52,331 nucleotides of DNA from Bacteroidales bacterium (GTDB taxonomy: Bacteria > Bacteroidota > Bacteroidia > Bacteroidales > Paludibacteraceae), in NCBI GenBank assembly GCA_900767385.1, contig CAAFYY010000026.1, positions 1-52,331 of the forward strand, in the 5' to 3' direction. The notes below the pieces were generated by a model. The model was not told the DNA's origin. It made no database searches and worked only from the letters and a program-made list of their open reading frames with translations. Both the position numbers and the translations under genes were made by a program. The number at the start of each line of letters is the position of its first letter. Positions within the stretch are counted from its first letter, which is position 1. Positions 8,687-15,804 of the stretch are shown one piece after another.

Positions 8687-8947
8687 ATGGAAGAACTCGG
8701 ACGTCACCACCATCGCCATCACCATCATCACCACGGCATGACCGTCGGACAGTGGGCAGCACTCCTGATGCTATGCCTCATTCCGCTCGTCGGCATGGTC
8801 GTCTTGATAGTCAACATCGCCATCAAGAAGGAAGGCACACGCCGCAACTTCTCGATTGCCGCACTCCTCATACGCATCACCATCGACATCATCTTGGCGC
8901 TGATGTACTTCAACGGACTCGTTCCGCACTTCGACCTCTACATCTAA
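8687..8947 (+). CDS. Small two-TM protein with natural histidine run
   Basis: 86 residues. The N-terminus MEELGRHHHRHHHHHHGM has nine histidines in ten positions (residues 7-16), followed by two hydrophobic segments at about residues 23-47 and 58-80. The hydrophilic histidine tail could bind zinc, nickel or copper, but no transporter or metallochaperone motif is present. It sits 7 bp after the coiled-coil gene, and a strong terminator follows the stop. Not assigned to a family. Confidence 0.7.
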   Translation: MEELGRHHHRHHHHHHGMTVGQWAALLMLCLIPLVGMVVLIVNIAIKKEGTRRNFSIAALLIRITIDIILALMYFNGLVPHFDLYI

Positions 8948-8965
8948 AACAACCCCATACAAGAA

Positions 8966-8997
8966 AAAGACAGACTCCCAGCAGTCTGTCTTTTTTT
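8966..8997 (+). terminator. Rho-independent terminator
   Basis: AGACAGACT pairs with AGTCTGTCT around a 6-base loop, followed by a T-run. It ends the two-gene unit 7795-8947. Confidence 0.9.
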
Positions 8998-9001
8998 CAT
9001 C

Positions 9002-9142
9002 ACCCTACAGTCCCCCTTGCAAGACGGCTTCCTCCCCTTCCTCGACAACCTCACCTCCCAAGGTCTTCCCGAAATCAACAACCTCCCTGACTGGCGGCAA
9101 CGAAAAGCCAACAACAATCTATTTCGTAGCACCAACGAATAA
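9002..9142 (+). pseudogene. Possible 3' remnant of a lost gene
   Basis: The frame ending at TAA 9140-9142 reads QDGFLPFLDNLTSQGLPEI and PDWRQRKANNNLFRSTNE with codon use like real genes here (TTC CTC CCC TTC CTC GAC AAC CTC ACC). It has no start codon, begins at the upstream terminator, and is followed 5 bp later by its own terminator hairpin. This looks like the tail of a gene whose front was deleted. The segment is short and the call rests only on composition and context. Confidence 0.35.
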
Positions 9143-9146
9143 GAAC

Positions 9147-9176
9147 GACCCCGAAAGTCATTGGCTTTCGGGGTCT
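9147..9176 (+). terminator. Terminator hairpin without an intact gene
   Basis: GACCCCGAAAG pairs with CTTTCGGGGTC around a short loop, followed by TTGTTGTTT. No intact plus-strand gene precedes it. Confidence 0.75.
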
Positions 9177-9542
9177 TGTTGTTTCGGCTAAACGGGTCGT
9201 TTTTGTTTTTGCCAACAGCGTCGGCCCAACTTCGTAAACAGTGGTTAACGCAATAACAATGGCCTAAGTAAAAATTATTTCTGCTGTTTCCGTACAATAA
9301 AACAAATTGCCTGCTCGACCAGAAAACAGTGGCGAGGAGGACGATGAGAAAGCCCGCCAAGGACGTTCTGCTTCGCCTCCGCTCCCGATGCCTCAATAAA
9401 CGCCCTCTAAGCCCCGCTAAGGTTCTTGCTCCTCCAACTCGCGAAGTGTCTTAGAGGGTCCGCAAATGGCCTATTCTGGCATTTTTTTGCGCTCAATGGA
9501 TACACAGCCGTTATTGGAAAAACCATTGTCGGTCAAAAAGAA
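9177..9542. other. Gene-free interval with an inverted repeat
   Basis: No gene recognised. The 9-bp inverted repeat CCCTCTAAG (9403-9411) / CTTAGAGGG (9450-9458) frames about 38 bp. The rest is unremarkable. Confidence 0.5.
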
Positions 9543-9570
9543 AGAGACCAGCCCAAAGGGGTTGGTCTCT
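9543..9570 (-). terminator. Terminator of the DUF2589 operon
   Basis: AGAGACCA pairs with TGGTCTCT, flanked by an A/T-rich run on each side, so it could work in both directions. It lies 23 bp past the last stop of the minus-strand operon (9594). Confidence 0.85.
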
Positions 9571-9593
9571 TATTTTTAGGGTTCTGCGGTTCG

Positions 9594-10436
9594 TTACTTG
9601 AAGTTCAGAATGGCTTGAACTCTCTCGAAATGAACCGGAGAAACTTCTTGCAACTTGTTCAATAGTGCTCCTGTGAGGTCTCGACGTTGCTGATAGTCGT
9701 CTCTCGCCATATTCTTGGCTCCCCACAAATGGGTGAATATCTCATTATGCGGGTTGTACGGGTGGTCTATCAACGCGTCTATCTGTACCTTCTGCTGTTT
9801 GGCACACATCGCCAACAGACGCTGTTCGGCAAAAACCATCTGGGAAATTAGCTCCATCGGCATATCGAAATTACCTTTCATGAAATCGATGGCATTCTCG
9901 GTATAATGCTGTTTGAACTGATTGTCAGCGAAGTAGGCAAAAGCAGTATTGCATGGATATTCGTTCCAGTCCCACAAAGGGTTAAACTGATATCCTGGAC
10001 GCACTTTAAGGTATTGTTTGTCAATGTAACACTCTACAAACTCCTCCCGGTGTAAGACCGTTACCCGGCTGTCGCGGAGTGTCTCGTCCAATTTTTTCCA
10101 GACAATGAGGTCAGTATCAATCATGGCAACCGGCGCCTGTTCATGCTGCAATGCAAACAGTTTGGCTCCAGCCCAAAAGATTTCATGATCAATGTCTGAG
10201 GGCATCTTATTTAATGTGTCAGCATCAACTTCGTCCCAGACATCCAACAGGTTGTAGGCCGCATAAAACTCGGCGCCCATGGAGTCGGTGTAGAGCTTGA
10301 TCGGACCATTGATAGCCCTCCACATAGTAGCCGAGAGTACGGTGCAGACTAACTCGAAGTCGTCTACGCCGAACTGCTCTTTCGGTCTATGTTTTAGAAA
10401 TGGAGCCGTACTAAATATATGTATGGCTTTGGTCAT
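9594..10436 (-). CDS. Glycosyltransferase-like protein, last gene of the DUF2589 operon
   Basis: 280 residues from the ATG at 10436, 4 bp after the upstream stop. The N-terminus then reads MTKAIHIFSTAPFLKH. The longer frame overlaps the previous gene and is less likely. Residues near 115-130 read APVAMIDTDLIVWKKLD, a hydrophobic strand ending in D-x-D as in GT-A glycosyltransferases. NTAFAYFADNQFKQHY and FAEQRLLAMCAKQ follow. It may belong to an uncharacterised Bacteroidetes family (possibly DUF6734, not checked). No signal peptide or membrane segment is seen. Packing with the DUF2589 genes suggests it modifies or works beside those proteins; that is inference. Confidence 0.6.
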   Translation of the reverse strand: MTKAIHIFSTAPFLKHRPKEQFGVDDFELVCTVLSATMWRAINGPIKLYTDSMGAEFYAAYNLLDVWDEVDADTLNKMPSDIDHEIFWAGAKLFALQHEQAPVAMIDTDLIVWKKLDETLRDSRVTVLHREEFVECYIDKQYLKVRPGYQFNPLWDWNEYPCNTAFAYFADNQFKQHYTENAIDFMKGNFDMPMELISQMVFAEQRLLAMCAKQQKVQIDALIDHPYNPHNEIFTHLWGAKNMARDDYQQRRDLTGALLNKLQEVSPVHFERVQAILNFK

Positions 10437-10440
10437 CGTG

Positions 10441-11547
10441 CTAACGTTTGAGGTTTTGACCTCCTGGCATTGAATCAAAGATTGAACCATCGCCACTTAT
10501 CTGATAAGCGCTTGTAGCCGATGATTTGGTGGAAGAAGAAGGTTTTCCACTGGTTGGGGCTGAGGAACGATAGCTAGAACTGCTTGACGACGGGTACGAA
10601 GTCGTTGGAGCAGAAGTGCGATAAGCAGAACTGCTTGACGACGGGTACGAAGTCGTAGGAGGGTACGAGGTCGTAGGGGTTGTACGAGAACCCATGGTGC
10701 TGCTTGAAGACGGATACGAGGTCGTAGGAGGGTACGAAGTCGTAGGCGGATAATGTGTCGTCGGAGCAGAGGTACGATAAGCAGAACTGCTTGATGGTGG
10801 GTACTGTGTCGTCGGAGCAGAAGTGCGGTAAGCAGAACCAGTTGACGGTGGGTACTGTGTCGTCGGAGAAGAAGTGCGGTGAGCAGAACCGGTTGATGGT
10901 GGGTACTGTGTCGTCGGAGAAGCGCTGCTCTTAGGCCATGTCAGAAAAGAATTTGGTCTTGGAGCAGAGGTCGTTGGTCCTGGGATTGGTGCGATTTCAT
11001 CTTTTGGCTTCACCTTTTCCTCTGTCACCTGAATGCAACGGGTCTGTATGAACTCAAGAATCTTGCTCATACCGCCAGCCATGCCAGTGTTGCGAAGTTC
11101 GATGTTGACACTCATCGTTGTCTGCGCATTGTAGCGGGAACTCTTTCCAATAGTATTGTTGGAGAACTTTCCCTCCATCTCGTTGTTGTTGTTGATGGTG
11201 ACATCTGCATTGAAATTCAATGACATAGAGTCAATCTGCAACGAAGGGATAGGTATAAGAGCCAACAGAGGAACCGAGATTTTCTGAATCATGCCGTCTC
11301 GCTCGAACGAGAACACCATCTTACGCATCGTGCCGTCGGGCTCGTAGAAACGAGCATCCGTGACATAATCTGCTGTTGCAACGGCAGCTTGACCTTGGGC
11401 ATCTACTGCGGCCACGATAGGTGCGCCGATGATGCTGTGGAAAGGCAGCATCTTCCATGTGGAAGCCAAGTTCTTGACGTTGTCCATCACATCGTTGTTG
11501 CCCGACGATGGCCTGTAGTAGGTGGACTGACTTGAATAACCTGCCAT
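10441..11547 (-). CDS. DUF2589-type protein with long Pro/Ser/Thr/Tyr repeat tail
   Basis: 368 residues. Residues about 35-190 keep the paralogue pattern: SIIGAPIVAAVDAQGQAA, then KISVPLLALIPIPSLQIDSM, then NIELRNTGMAGGMSKILEFI. Several positions kept by the other paralogues have drifted (GMAGGM for DxMPAGM). From about residue 195 to 350 the protein is low-complexity, built on PTTQYPPSTGSAYRTSA and TTSYPSSSS, encoded by near-perfect 51-bp DNA repeats. The last ~20 residues (ISGDGSIFDSMPGGQNLKR) are normal sequence. No signal peptide is present, so it is probably cytoplasmic. It has 4-bp gaps to both neighbours. Function unknown. Confidence 0.75.
   Translation of the reverse strand: MAGYSSQSTYYRPSSGNNDVMDNVKNLASTWKMLPFHSIIGAPIVAAVDAQGQAAVATADYVTDARFYEPDGTMRKMVFSFERDGMIQKISVPLLALIPIPSLQIDSMSLNFNADVTINNNNEMEGKFSNNTIGKSSRYNAQTTMSVNIELRNTGMAGGMSKILEFIQTRCIQVTEEKVKPKDEIAPIPGPTTSAPRPNSFLTWPKSSASPTTQYPPSTGSAHRTSSPTTQYPPSTGSAYRTSAPTTQYPPSSSSAYRTSAPTTHYPPTTSYPPTTSYPSSSSTMGSRTTPTTSYPPTTSYPSSSSSAYRTSAPTTSYPSSSSSSYRSSAPTSGKPSSSTKSSATSAYQISGDGSIFDSMPGGQNLKR
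10520..10960. repeat. Coding tandem repeats, 51-bp unit plus shorter units
   Basis: The clearest copies start with GTACTGTGTCGTCGGAG at 10801, 10852 and 10903, exactly 51 bp (17 codons) apart. Between 10560 and 10760 shorter units built on GGGTACGAAGTCGTAGGAG repeat irregularly. The period keeps the frame, so copy number could change without breaking the gene. Confidence 0.85.
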
Positions 11548-11551
11548 AACG

Positions 11552-11767
11552 CTACAGTTTTACATTAGCGGCTTTGTCAAGATTGTTCTGTGCGTTGTCA
11601 ACATCTTTGAGAATCTCCATCGCACGTTGCGACTCCTGACGGTTGATGCGCAGTTCAAGTCTGCAATGAGGGCAAACCAGAGCCTGTGCAGTAAGCAATT
11701 GTTGTATGGTTGTCTCGATGAAATGTCCGCAGTTCGGACAATTCATTCCTGGTCTATTCTGGGGCAT
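11552..11767 (-). CDS. Small zinc-ribbon protein in the DUF2589 operon
   Basis: 71 residues. Two Cys pairs, CPNCG at residues 10-14 and CPHC at residues 33-36, form a typical zinc ribbon with a helical spacer (ETTIQQLLTAQALV). The C-terminal half (RQESQRAMEILKDVDNAQNNLDKAA) is an amphipathic helix. The size and layout suggest a small adaptor or assembly protein rather than an enzyme; that is inference. It lies between two DUF2589-type genes with 4-bp gaps on each side. Confidence 0.75.
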   Translation of the reverse strand: MPQNRPGMNCPNCGHFIETTIQQLLTAQALVCPHCRLELRINRQESQRAMEILKDVDNAQNNLDKAANVKL

Positions 11768-11771
11768 AAGA

Positions 11772-12386
11772 TTAATCTTTTAACTTGATATTGTTGGTGA
11801 TGGCTTGCAACAAGGCGATAACGCCGCTTGGCATATCGGATTGCTCCATCTTGACGCAGATCTTCATGTTCGCCTTGTTTTGCTGCTCAGTATTCTCGGT
11901 GTTTTCTGTCTGTGTGACTTCTGGAGTCTCAAGGACCGCAACTTGGCTTGCCCTTGCGCGTGCAGAAGAAGGACTAGGTACGGGAGTTGCCCTTCTAACC
12001 ACTGTTGCAGGTCTGACCGTGATTCTTGCGCTTGTACCCTTGCCGTTTACGGTCTTGTCCATCTCGATGTTGGACTCAACCTCCATCTCAAAGGTTGCCT
12101 CTTTGATGTGGAGCATAGGGATAGGCATCAACACAATCTTTGGAATGCTGACTCTATGAGGATGTCCCGACTCGTCTTGCACAGAGAATTCCACCATCTC
12201 CACCGTCTTGTTGTCGGTGTTGGCAGATTTTCCCCAAGCATAGCGTTCAAGGTTTTGGAGATATTTGTCTGCGGCATCGTTCTCTGCCTCAATGGTTGAG
12301 CCGATGACTTGCTTCAGGATGTCGTTAATACCGGCAAGGCTTTGTTCCTGTTCGTCAGGAATGCCGTTGTTATTTTCGTCTGTCAT
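11772..12386 (-). CDS. DUF2589-type protein (diverged)
   Basis: 204 residues. The N-terminal helix (INDILKQVIGSTIEAENDAADKYLQNL) is recognisable but has lost the AQAQAA core. The central strands (RVSIPKIVLMPIPMLHIKEATFEMEVE) and the C-terminal signature (MKICVKMEQSDMPSGVIALLQAITNNI) are kept. Between them is a Pro/Ala/Ser- and then Asn/Thr/Glu-rich linker. No signal peptide. Gaps are 4 bp to both neighbours. With the 368-residue protein it forms the more diverged pair of the five paralogues. Confidence 0.7.
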   Translation of the reverse strand: MTDENNNGIPDEQEQSLAGINDILKQVIGSTIEAENDAADKYLQNLERYAWGKSANTDNKTVEMVEFSVQDESGHPHRVSIPKIVLMPIPMLHIKEATFEMEVESNIEMDKTVNGKGTSARITVRPATVVRRATPVPSPSSARARASQVAVLETPEVTQTENTENTEQQNKANMKICVKMEQSDMPSGVIALLQAITNNIKLKD

Positions 12387-12390
12387 TTAT

Positions 12391-13782
12391 TTATTCTTTT
12401 ACGATAACTGTTTGTGAGCATTTCTCGGCTGAAACCGTATAGGTGCCAGGTGCGGTGAATACCATGCTGAGGCAGTCGTTTTGGAATACGAAACTGCTGA
12501 TAGATGGGCCTTCCACCTTAATGCTTTGGAGATCGATGACGCCATCGCCGTTCTTGTAGGAGGCGTTGACGGCAGCACGGCCATCGGTGAGAGAGACTTC
12601 TACAGGAGAAACTTCCAAGGTTCCGTTTGGATCGTAGATGTCAACAGAGTCGTTGAGGTAGCGGAGCAATGTTGAGATACCGGCTGGCATGCTGTCTCTG
12701 CCGGCAGTGATCTTGATGTCCATGGTAGCCTCTACGCTATATTTAGAGTCTTTGGTAGCGATAGAGTCTTTCTTGGTAGAGATGGTTGCAGAGAAGTTTG
12801 GTTGTGAGGTGAAGGTAGGCGCAGCGGCTTTCTTGGCGTCGGCAGCATCCGTGGTTTTTGGAGTTTCTGCTTTTGCACCTTCTGCCTTTGTGCCTTTGTC
12901 TGCACCCTTACCAGCTTCAGCAGCAGGGGTCTTACCAGCTTCAGCAGCAGGGGTCTTGCCAGCTTCGGCAGCAGGGGTCTTGCCAGCTTCGGCGGCAGGA
13001 GTCTTACCGGCTTCGGCGGCAAGATCTTTCACCACTTCAGCTTTTCCGTCATTGTCGAATGCCTGATGCAATTTCATCAATTCGTCGTCACCGTTAGCAC
13101 CACCGGTTGCAGCAGCGTCGTCTGCACCTTGTTGTTCGCCATGCTCTTGATCCCAGAGGTTGACGGCAAACTTAGAGGCATTCTCCTGACGGATGGTGTT
13201 GCGGAGTTGTGAACTTGAAGTGAAGTGTACCTTGAAGTCGTAGGTCATTGTCTCGATGCCAAAGGTTGGAATTGGCACGAGGGTAAGCAGAGGAATAGAC
13301 ATCTTCTTCATCTTTCCGCCTGCGAAGAAATCGAAGGTAACGACCACTGCATATTGTGTGCCGTCTTTCTCGGTCATACCCACTTCCTGGATGAAGTCGA
13401 GGGTAGAACGTGCGGCTTTTTTCTGTGCATCGATGCAAGCCTGGATAGGGCTGCCGATGACTTTGTCGAAGGCAATGCCGTTCATCGCAGAGATGGTCTT
13501 GTCGAAGACATCGGAGTCGGCGGTCACACTCTTCAAGTCGGTCGAGATGGAGGTCATCTGGTTCTTCATTGAAGGGATGATGGTGCCTAAAGCAGCAGCA
13601 GCGGCAGCAGCCGTGGTGGTGTAACTCTGCACGTTGGCTGGGGTAGAACTGCTGTTGTTTGGTTGCTGACCATTACCTTGCTGGCTTGCAGCATTCTGTT
13701 GAGCAGCATTTTCTGCGTTAGTTGCAGGTGTATTTGTTGGGTTCTGCTCGTTATTTGGTGTTGGGGTATTGTTTTCTGCCAT
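12391..13782 (-). CDS. DUF2589-type protein with AGKTPAAE repeats and extra C-terminal domain
   Basis: 463 residues, the largest paralogue. Residues 1-75 are Asn/Gln/Ala-rich and low-complexity. The core follows: VIGSPIQACIDAQKKAA, then KMSIPLLTLVPIPTFGIETM. After an acidic linker come about four AGKTPAAE repeats. The second signature reads KKDSIATKDSKYSVEATMD and AGRDSMPAGISTLLRYLND. The last ~85 residues (EVSLTDGRAAVNASYKNGDG ... APGTYTVSAEKC) form a further beta module also present in the 288-residue paralogue. No signal peptide or membrane helix. Function unknown. Confidence 0.8.
   Translation of the reverse strand: MAENNTPTPNNEQNPTNTPATNAENAAQQNAASQQGNGQQPNNSSSTPANVQSYTTTAAAAAAALGTIIPSMKNQMTSISTDLKSVTADSDVFDKTISAMNGIAFDKVIGSPIQACIDAQKKAARSTLDFIQEVGMTEKDGTQYAVVVTFDFFAGGKMKKMSIPLLTLVPIPTFGIETMTYDFKVHFTSSSQLRNTIRQENASKFAVNLWDQEHGEQQGADDAAATGGANGDDELMKLHQAFDNDGKAEVVKDLAAEAGKTPAAEAGKTPAAEAGKTPAAEAGKTPAAEAGKGADKGTKAEGAKAETPKTTDAADAKKAAAPTFTSQPNFSATISTKKDSIATKDSKYSVEATMDIKITAGRDSMPAGISTLLRYLNDSVDIYDPNGTLEVSPVEVSLTDGRAAVNASYKNGDGVIDLQSIKVEGPSISSFVFQNDCLSMVFTAPGTYTVSAEKCSQTVIVKE
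12907..13020. repeat. 24-bp coding tandem repeat (AGKTPAAE)
   Basis: Units start at 12907, 12931, 12955, 12979 and 13003; the first two are identical and later ones differ at a few third-base positions. The repeats encode an Ala/Lys/Glu linker inside the 463-residue paralogue. Confidence 0.9.
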
Positions 13783-13814
13783 TACTATAATATTAAAAAG
13801 AACAACTTTATTGA

Positions 13815-14681
13815 TTATTCGACCACAATGACAAGGGCGCGTTCACCACCTTTTGCCATATAGATACCAGCCTCTGTGAATGTCACGTTCAAACCGTTGT
13901 CGCCGATAAGTCTTGTGACCTTGGTGTCGGATGTTTGAATTTTAGATTCAGAGGTACCGTTTTTTCTGAAGAGTTCGATGCCTTGAGGGGCATAGAGTCC
14001 GTCGTTGTCTTTGAAGGAGATATAGGTGGTAGCCACTCCCTGATCGTTGAGTTTCAGATAGGTCTCGCTGGCTGCCAGTTCGCCACCTTTCTGGAAGGTG
14101 TCAACCGATTCGTTCAGCAACTCGAGCACCTTGGCCATACCTGCTGGCATGTCGTCTTGTCCTGCTGAGACACTGACGTCCATGGTGTATTCCACGCTGT
14201 ATTTAGAATCGCGAGTAGCAGTAGAGTCTTTCTTACTGGAGACTGAGGCGTTGAGGTTGACGGAGGCCACACCGGCGCCAAAGAAGAATGTTCCTCTTGC
14301 TCCCATGGAAGCACCCCATGAGAACGACTCCTGTTCAGTAACAGAGCTGGATGCAGAGGCAGAGATGTTTGCCTTGAAAGCAATGCTGACGTCTCTGATG
14401 GCCAAATAAGGGATAGGCACAATCGTCAGGAGCGGCACACTTACCTGGGTGAGTTTTCCTTGACGACGATATTCAAAAGTCACATAGACTGCTTTTGCAT
14501 TTGTTCCATCGGCATCAGCGGTCAGACCAACTTCCTTGATGAAGTTGTAGGAGGTGAGGGCTGCCTGAGCTTGAGCCTGAACGCAAGCATTTAGAGGGCC
14601 ACCGATAATCTGACCCAATGGCATCGTTGCTAACGCATTGGTAGCGACAGCGGATGGAGAGGTATCAATAGAACCAGCCAT
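13815..14681 (-). CDS. DUF2589-type protein with extra C-terminal domain
   Basis: 288 residues and a clear family member: MPLGQIIGGPLNACVQAQAQ, FIKEVGL, then VSVPLLTIVPIPYLAIRDV, then KKDSTATRDSKYSVEYTMD and AGQDDMPAGMAKVLELLNES. The last ~90 residues (YLKLNDQGVATTYISFKDND ... VTFTEAGIYMAKGGERALV) match the C-terminal module of the 463-residue paralogue in order and spacing (AGxY motif, then a strand ending in IVVE). Gaps of 32 and 39 bp separate it from its neighbours, wider than elsewhere in the operon. Confidence 0.85.
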   Translation of the reverse strand: MAGSIDTSPSAVATNALATMPLGQIIGGPLNACVQAQAQAALTSYNFIKEVGLTADADGTNAKAVYVTFEYRRQGKLTQVSVPLLTIVPIPYLAIRDVSIAFKANISASASSSVTEQESFSWGASMGARGTFFFGAGVASVNLNASVSSKKDSTATRDSKYSVEYTMDVSVSAGQDDMPAGMAKVLELLNESVDTFQKGGELAASETYLKLNDQGVATTYISFKDNDGLYAPQGIELFRKNGTSESKIQTSDTKVTRLIGDNGLNVTFTEAGIYMAKGGERALVIVVE

Positions 14682-14720
14682 AATACGCTAATTTAAAGAT
14701 TTATAATTAGTGAATACCGT

Positions 14721-15413
14721 TTATGCCTTCTCTCCTGCCTTCTCTCCTGCCTTATTTTCTGCTTGCTCTGCACTAACGGCAGAGTTGAGGATTTCAAGCA
14801 TCTTGGCCATACCGGCAGGCATGGAGTCTTGAACGGCATGAACGCTTACGTCGATGGTTGACTCAATACTGAATGAAGAGTCCTGGGTCGCTTTAGAGTC
14901 CTTCTTACTTGAGACTGTTGTCTTGAGGGTGGTCTTGTTTCTGTTGAAGATAAAGCCACGTCTTTTGCTTGAACCCTCTGAAGAATCGTATGTGTCAGAA
15001 GCATTTTGTTCGTAGTGAGTGGTGTCAATGCCTGTGATTGTTGCCTTGAAGTTGATGTCAACTGTGCTGATGGCAAAGTAAGGGATTGGCACGATGGTCA
15101 GCAGTGGTACTTTAACGATGACTTCGTTACCACCACGCATAAAACTGAATTCAACTGTAACAGCTTCGTATTGCTCTTCTTGCGTTTCTGCTCCTTCCTG
15201 TTTGGTTTTTGTTTTTTTCGCGCAAAGACCAACGGATTGGATAAAGTTTGCAGTTGCACAAGCAGCTTGTGCCTGAGCTTCAACACATGCACTAAGAGGA
15301 GAGCCGATAAGATGCTCAAATGGTATATTTGTAAGAGCATCGTTTGTTTTAACCGCAGCAGATTCACCGGTAGGATTTGCAATTTCGGTGTTAACTCCAT
15401 TTTCTAGTCCCAT
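14721..15413 (-). CDS. DUF2589-type protein, first gene of the operon
   Basis: 230 residues. NIPFEHLIGSPLSACVEAQA and FIQSVGL form the N-terminal helix, KVPLLTIVPIPYFAISTVDI the central hydrophobic strands, and KKDSKATQDSSFSIESTID with DSMPAGMAKMLEILNSAV the second half. It ends in a charged tail (KAGEKAGEKA) and lacks the extra C-terminal domain. The bases just before the ATG are almost all A, a context linked to strong translation in Bacteroidetes. It follows a TACCTTTG promoter box by about 50 bp. No signal peptide. Confidence 0.85.
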   Translation of the reverse strand: MGLENGVNTEIANPTGESAAVKTNDALTNIPFEHLIGSPLSACVEAQAQAACATANFIQSVGLCAKKTKTKQEGAETQEEQYEAVTVEFSFMRGGNEVIVKVPLLTIVPIPYFAISTVDINFKATITGIDTTHYEQNASDTYDSSEGSSKRRGFIFNRNKTTLKTTVSSKKDSKATQDSSFSIESTIDVSVHAVQDSMPAGMAKMLEILNSAVSAEQAENKAGEKAGEKA

Positions 15414-15463
15414 AAAATTTTTTTTTTTATTAATATATAATATTCCTTATTAATTATGTTTGG

Positions 15464-15471
15464 CAAAGGTA
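15464..15471 (-). promoter_or_regulatory. -7 box (TACCTTTG) for the DUF2589 operon
   Basis: An exact TAnnTTTG match on the minus strand, 51 bp before the first ATG (15413), in a very AT-rich interval. No -33 TTTG at normal spacing was found. Confidence 0.7.
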
Positions 15472-15735
15472 GACCTTTTTTCTTACAATATATTGCTTTT
15501 TTGCGGTTTTCTTAAAGTTGAAGGTGTAATCTGCTGATTTTAAGTATGTAATATTTTGTTCTAAAAACTGACGATTTATTGTTTATTGATAAAAAAAGAA
15601 TGTGCTTTTAAGAATTACTTGATGCGAAGAATAGCTTTTTAGACACAAAAAGCGGATGCGGATACCCTTTCGTTCATTTTCGTCTCCAACCGCTTCACTT
15701 ACTTTATGCAGTTGCCTGAAAGAGGTGCCGATAGA

Positions 15736-15770
15736 CAAAAAACCCCGGAAGTCTTACGGCTTTCGGGGCT
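15736..15770 (-). terminator. Terminator after sbcC
   Basis: CCCCG-AAG pairs with CTT-CGGGG with single-base bulges, and the minus strand then has six T. It lies 35 bp past the sbcC stop. Confidence 0.8.
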
Positions 15771-15804
15771 TTTATGTATCGGAGGACTATGCCTCAGAGT
15801 GGGG

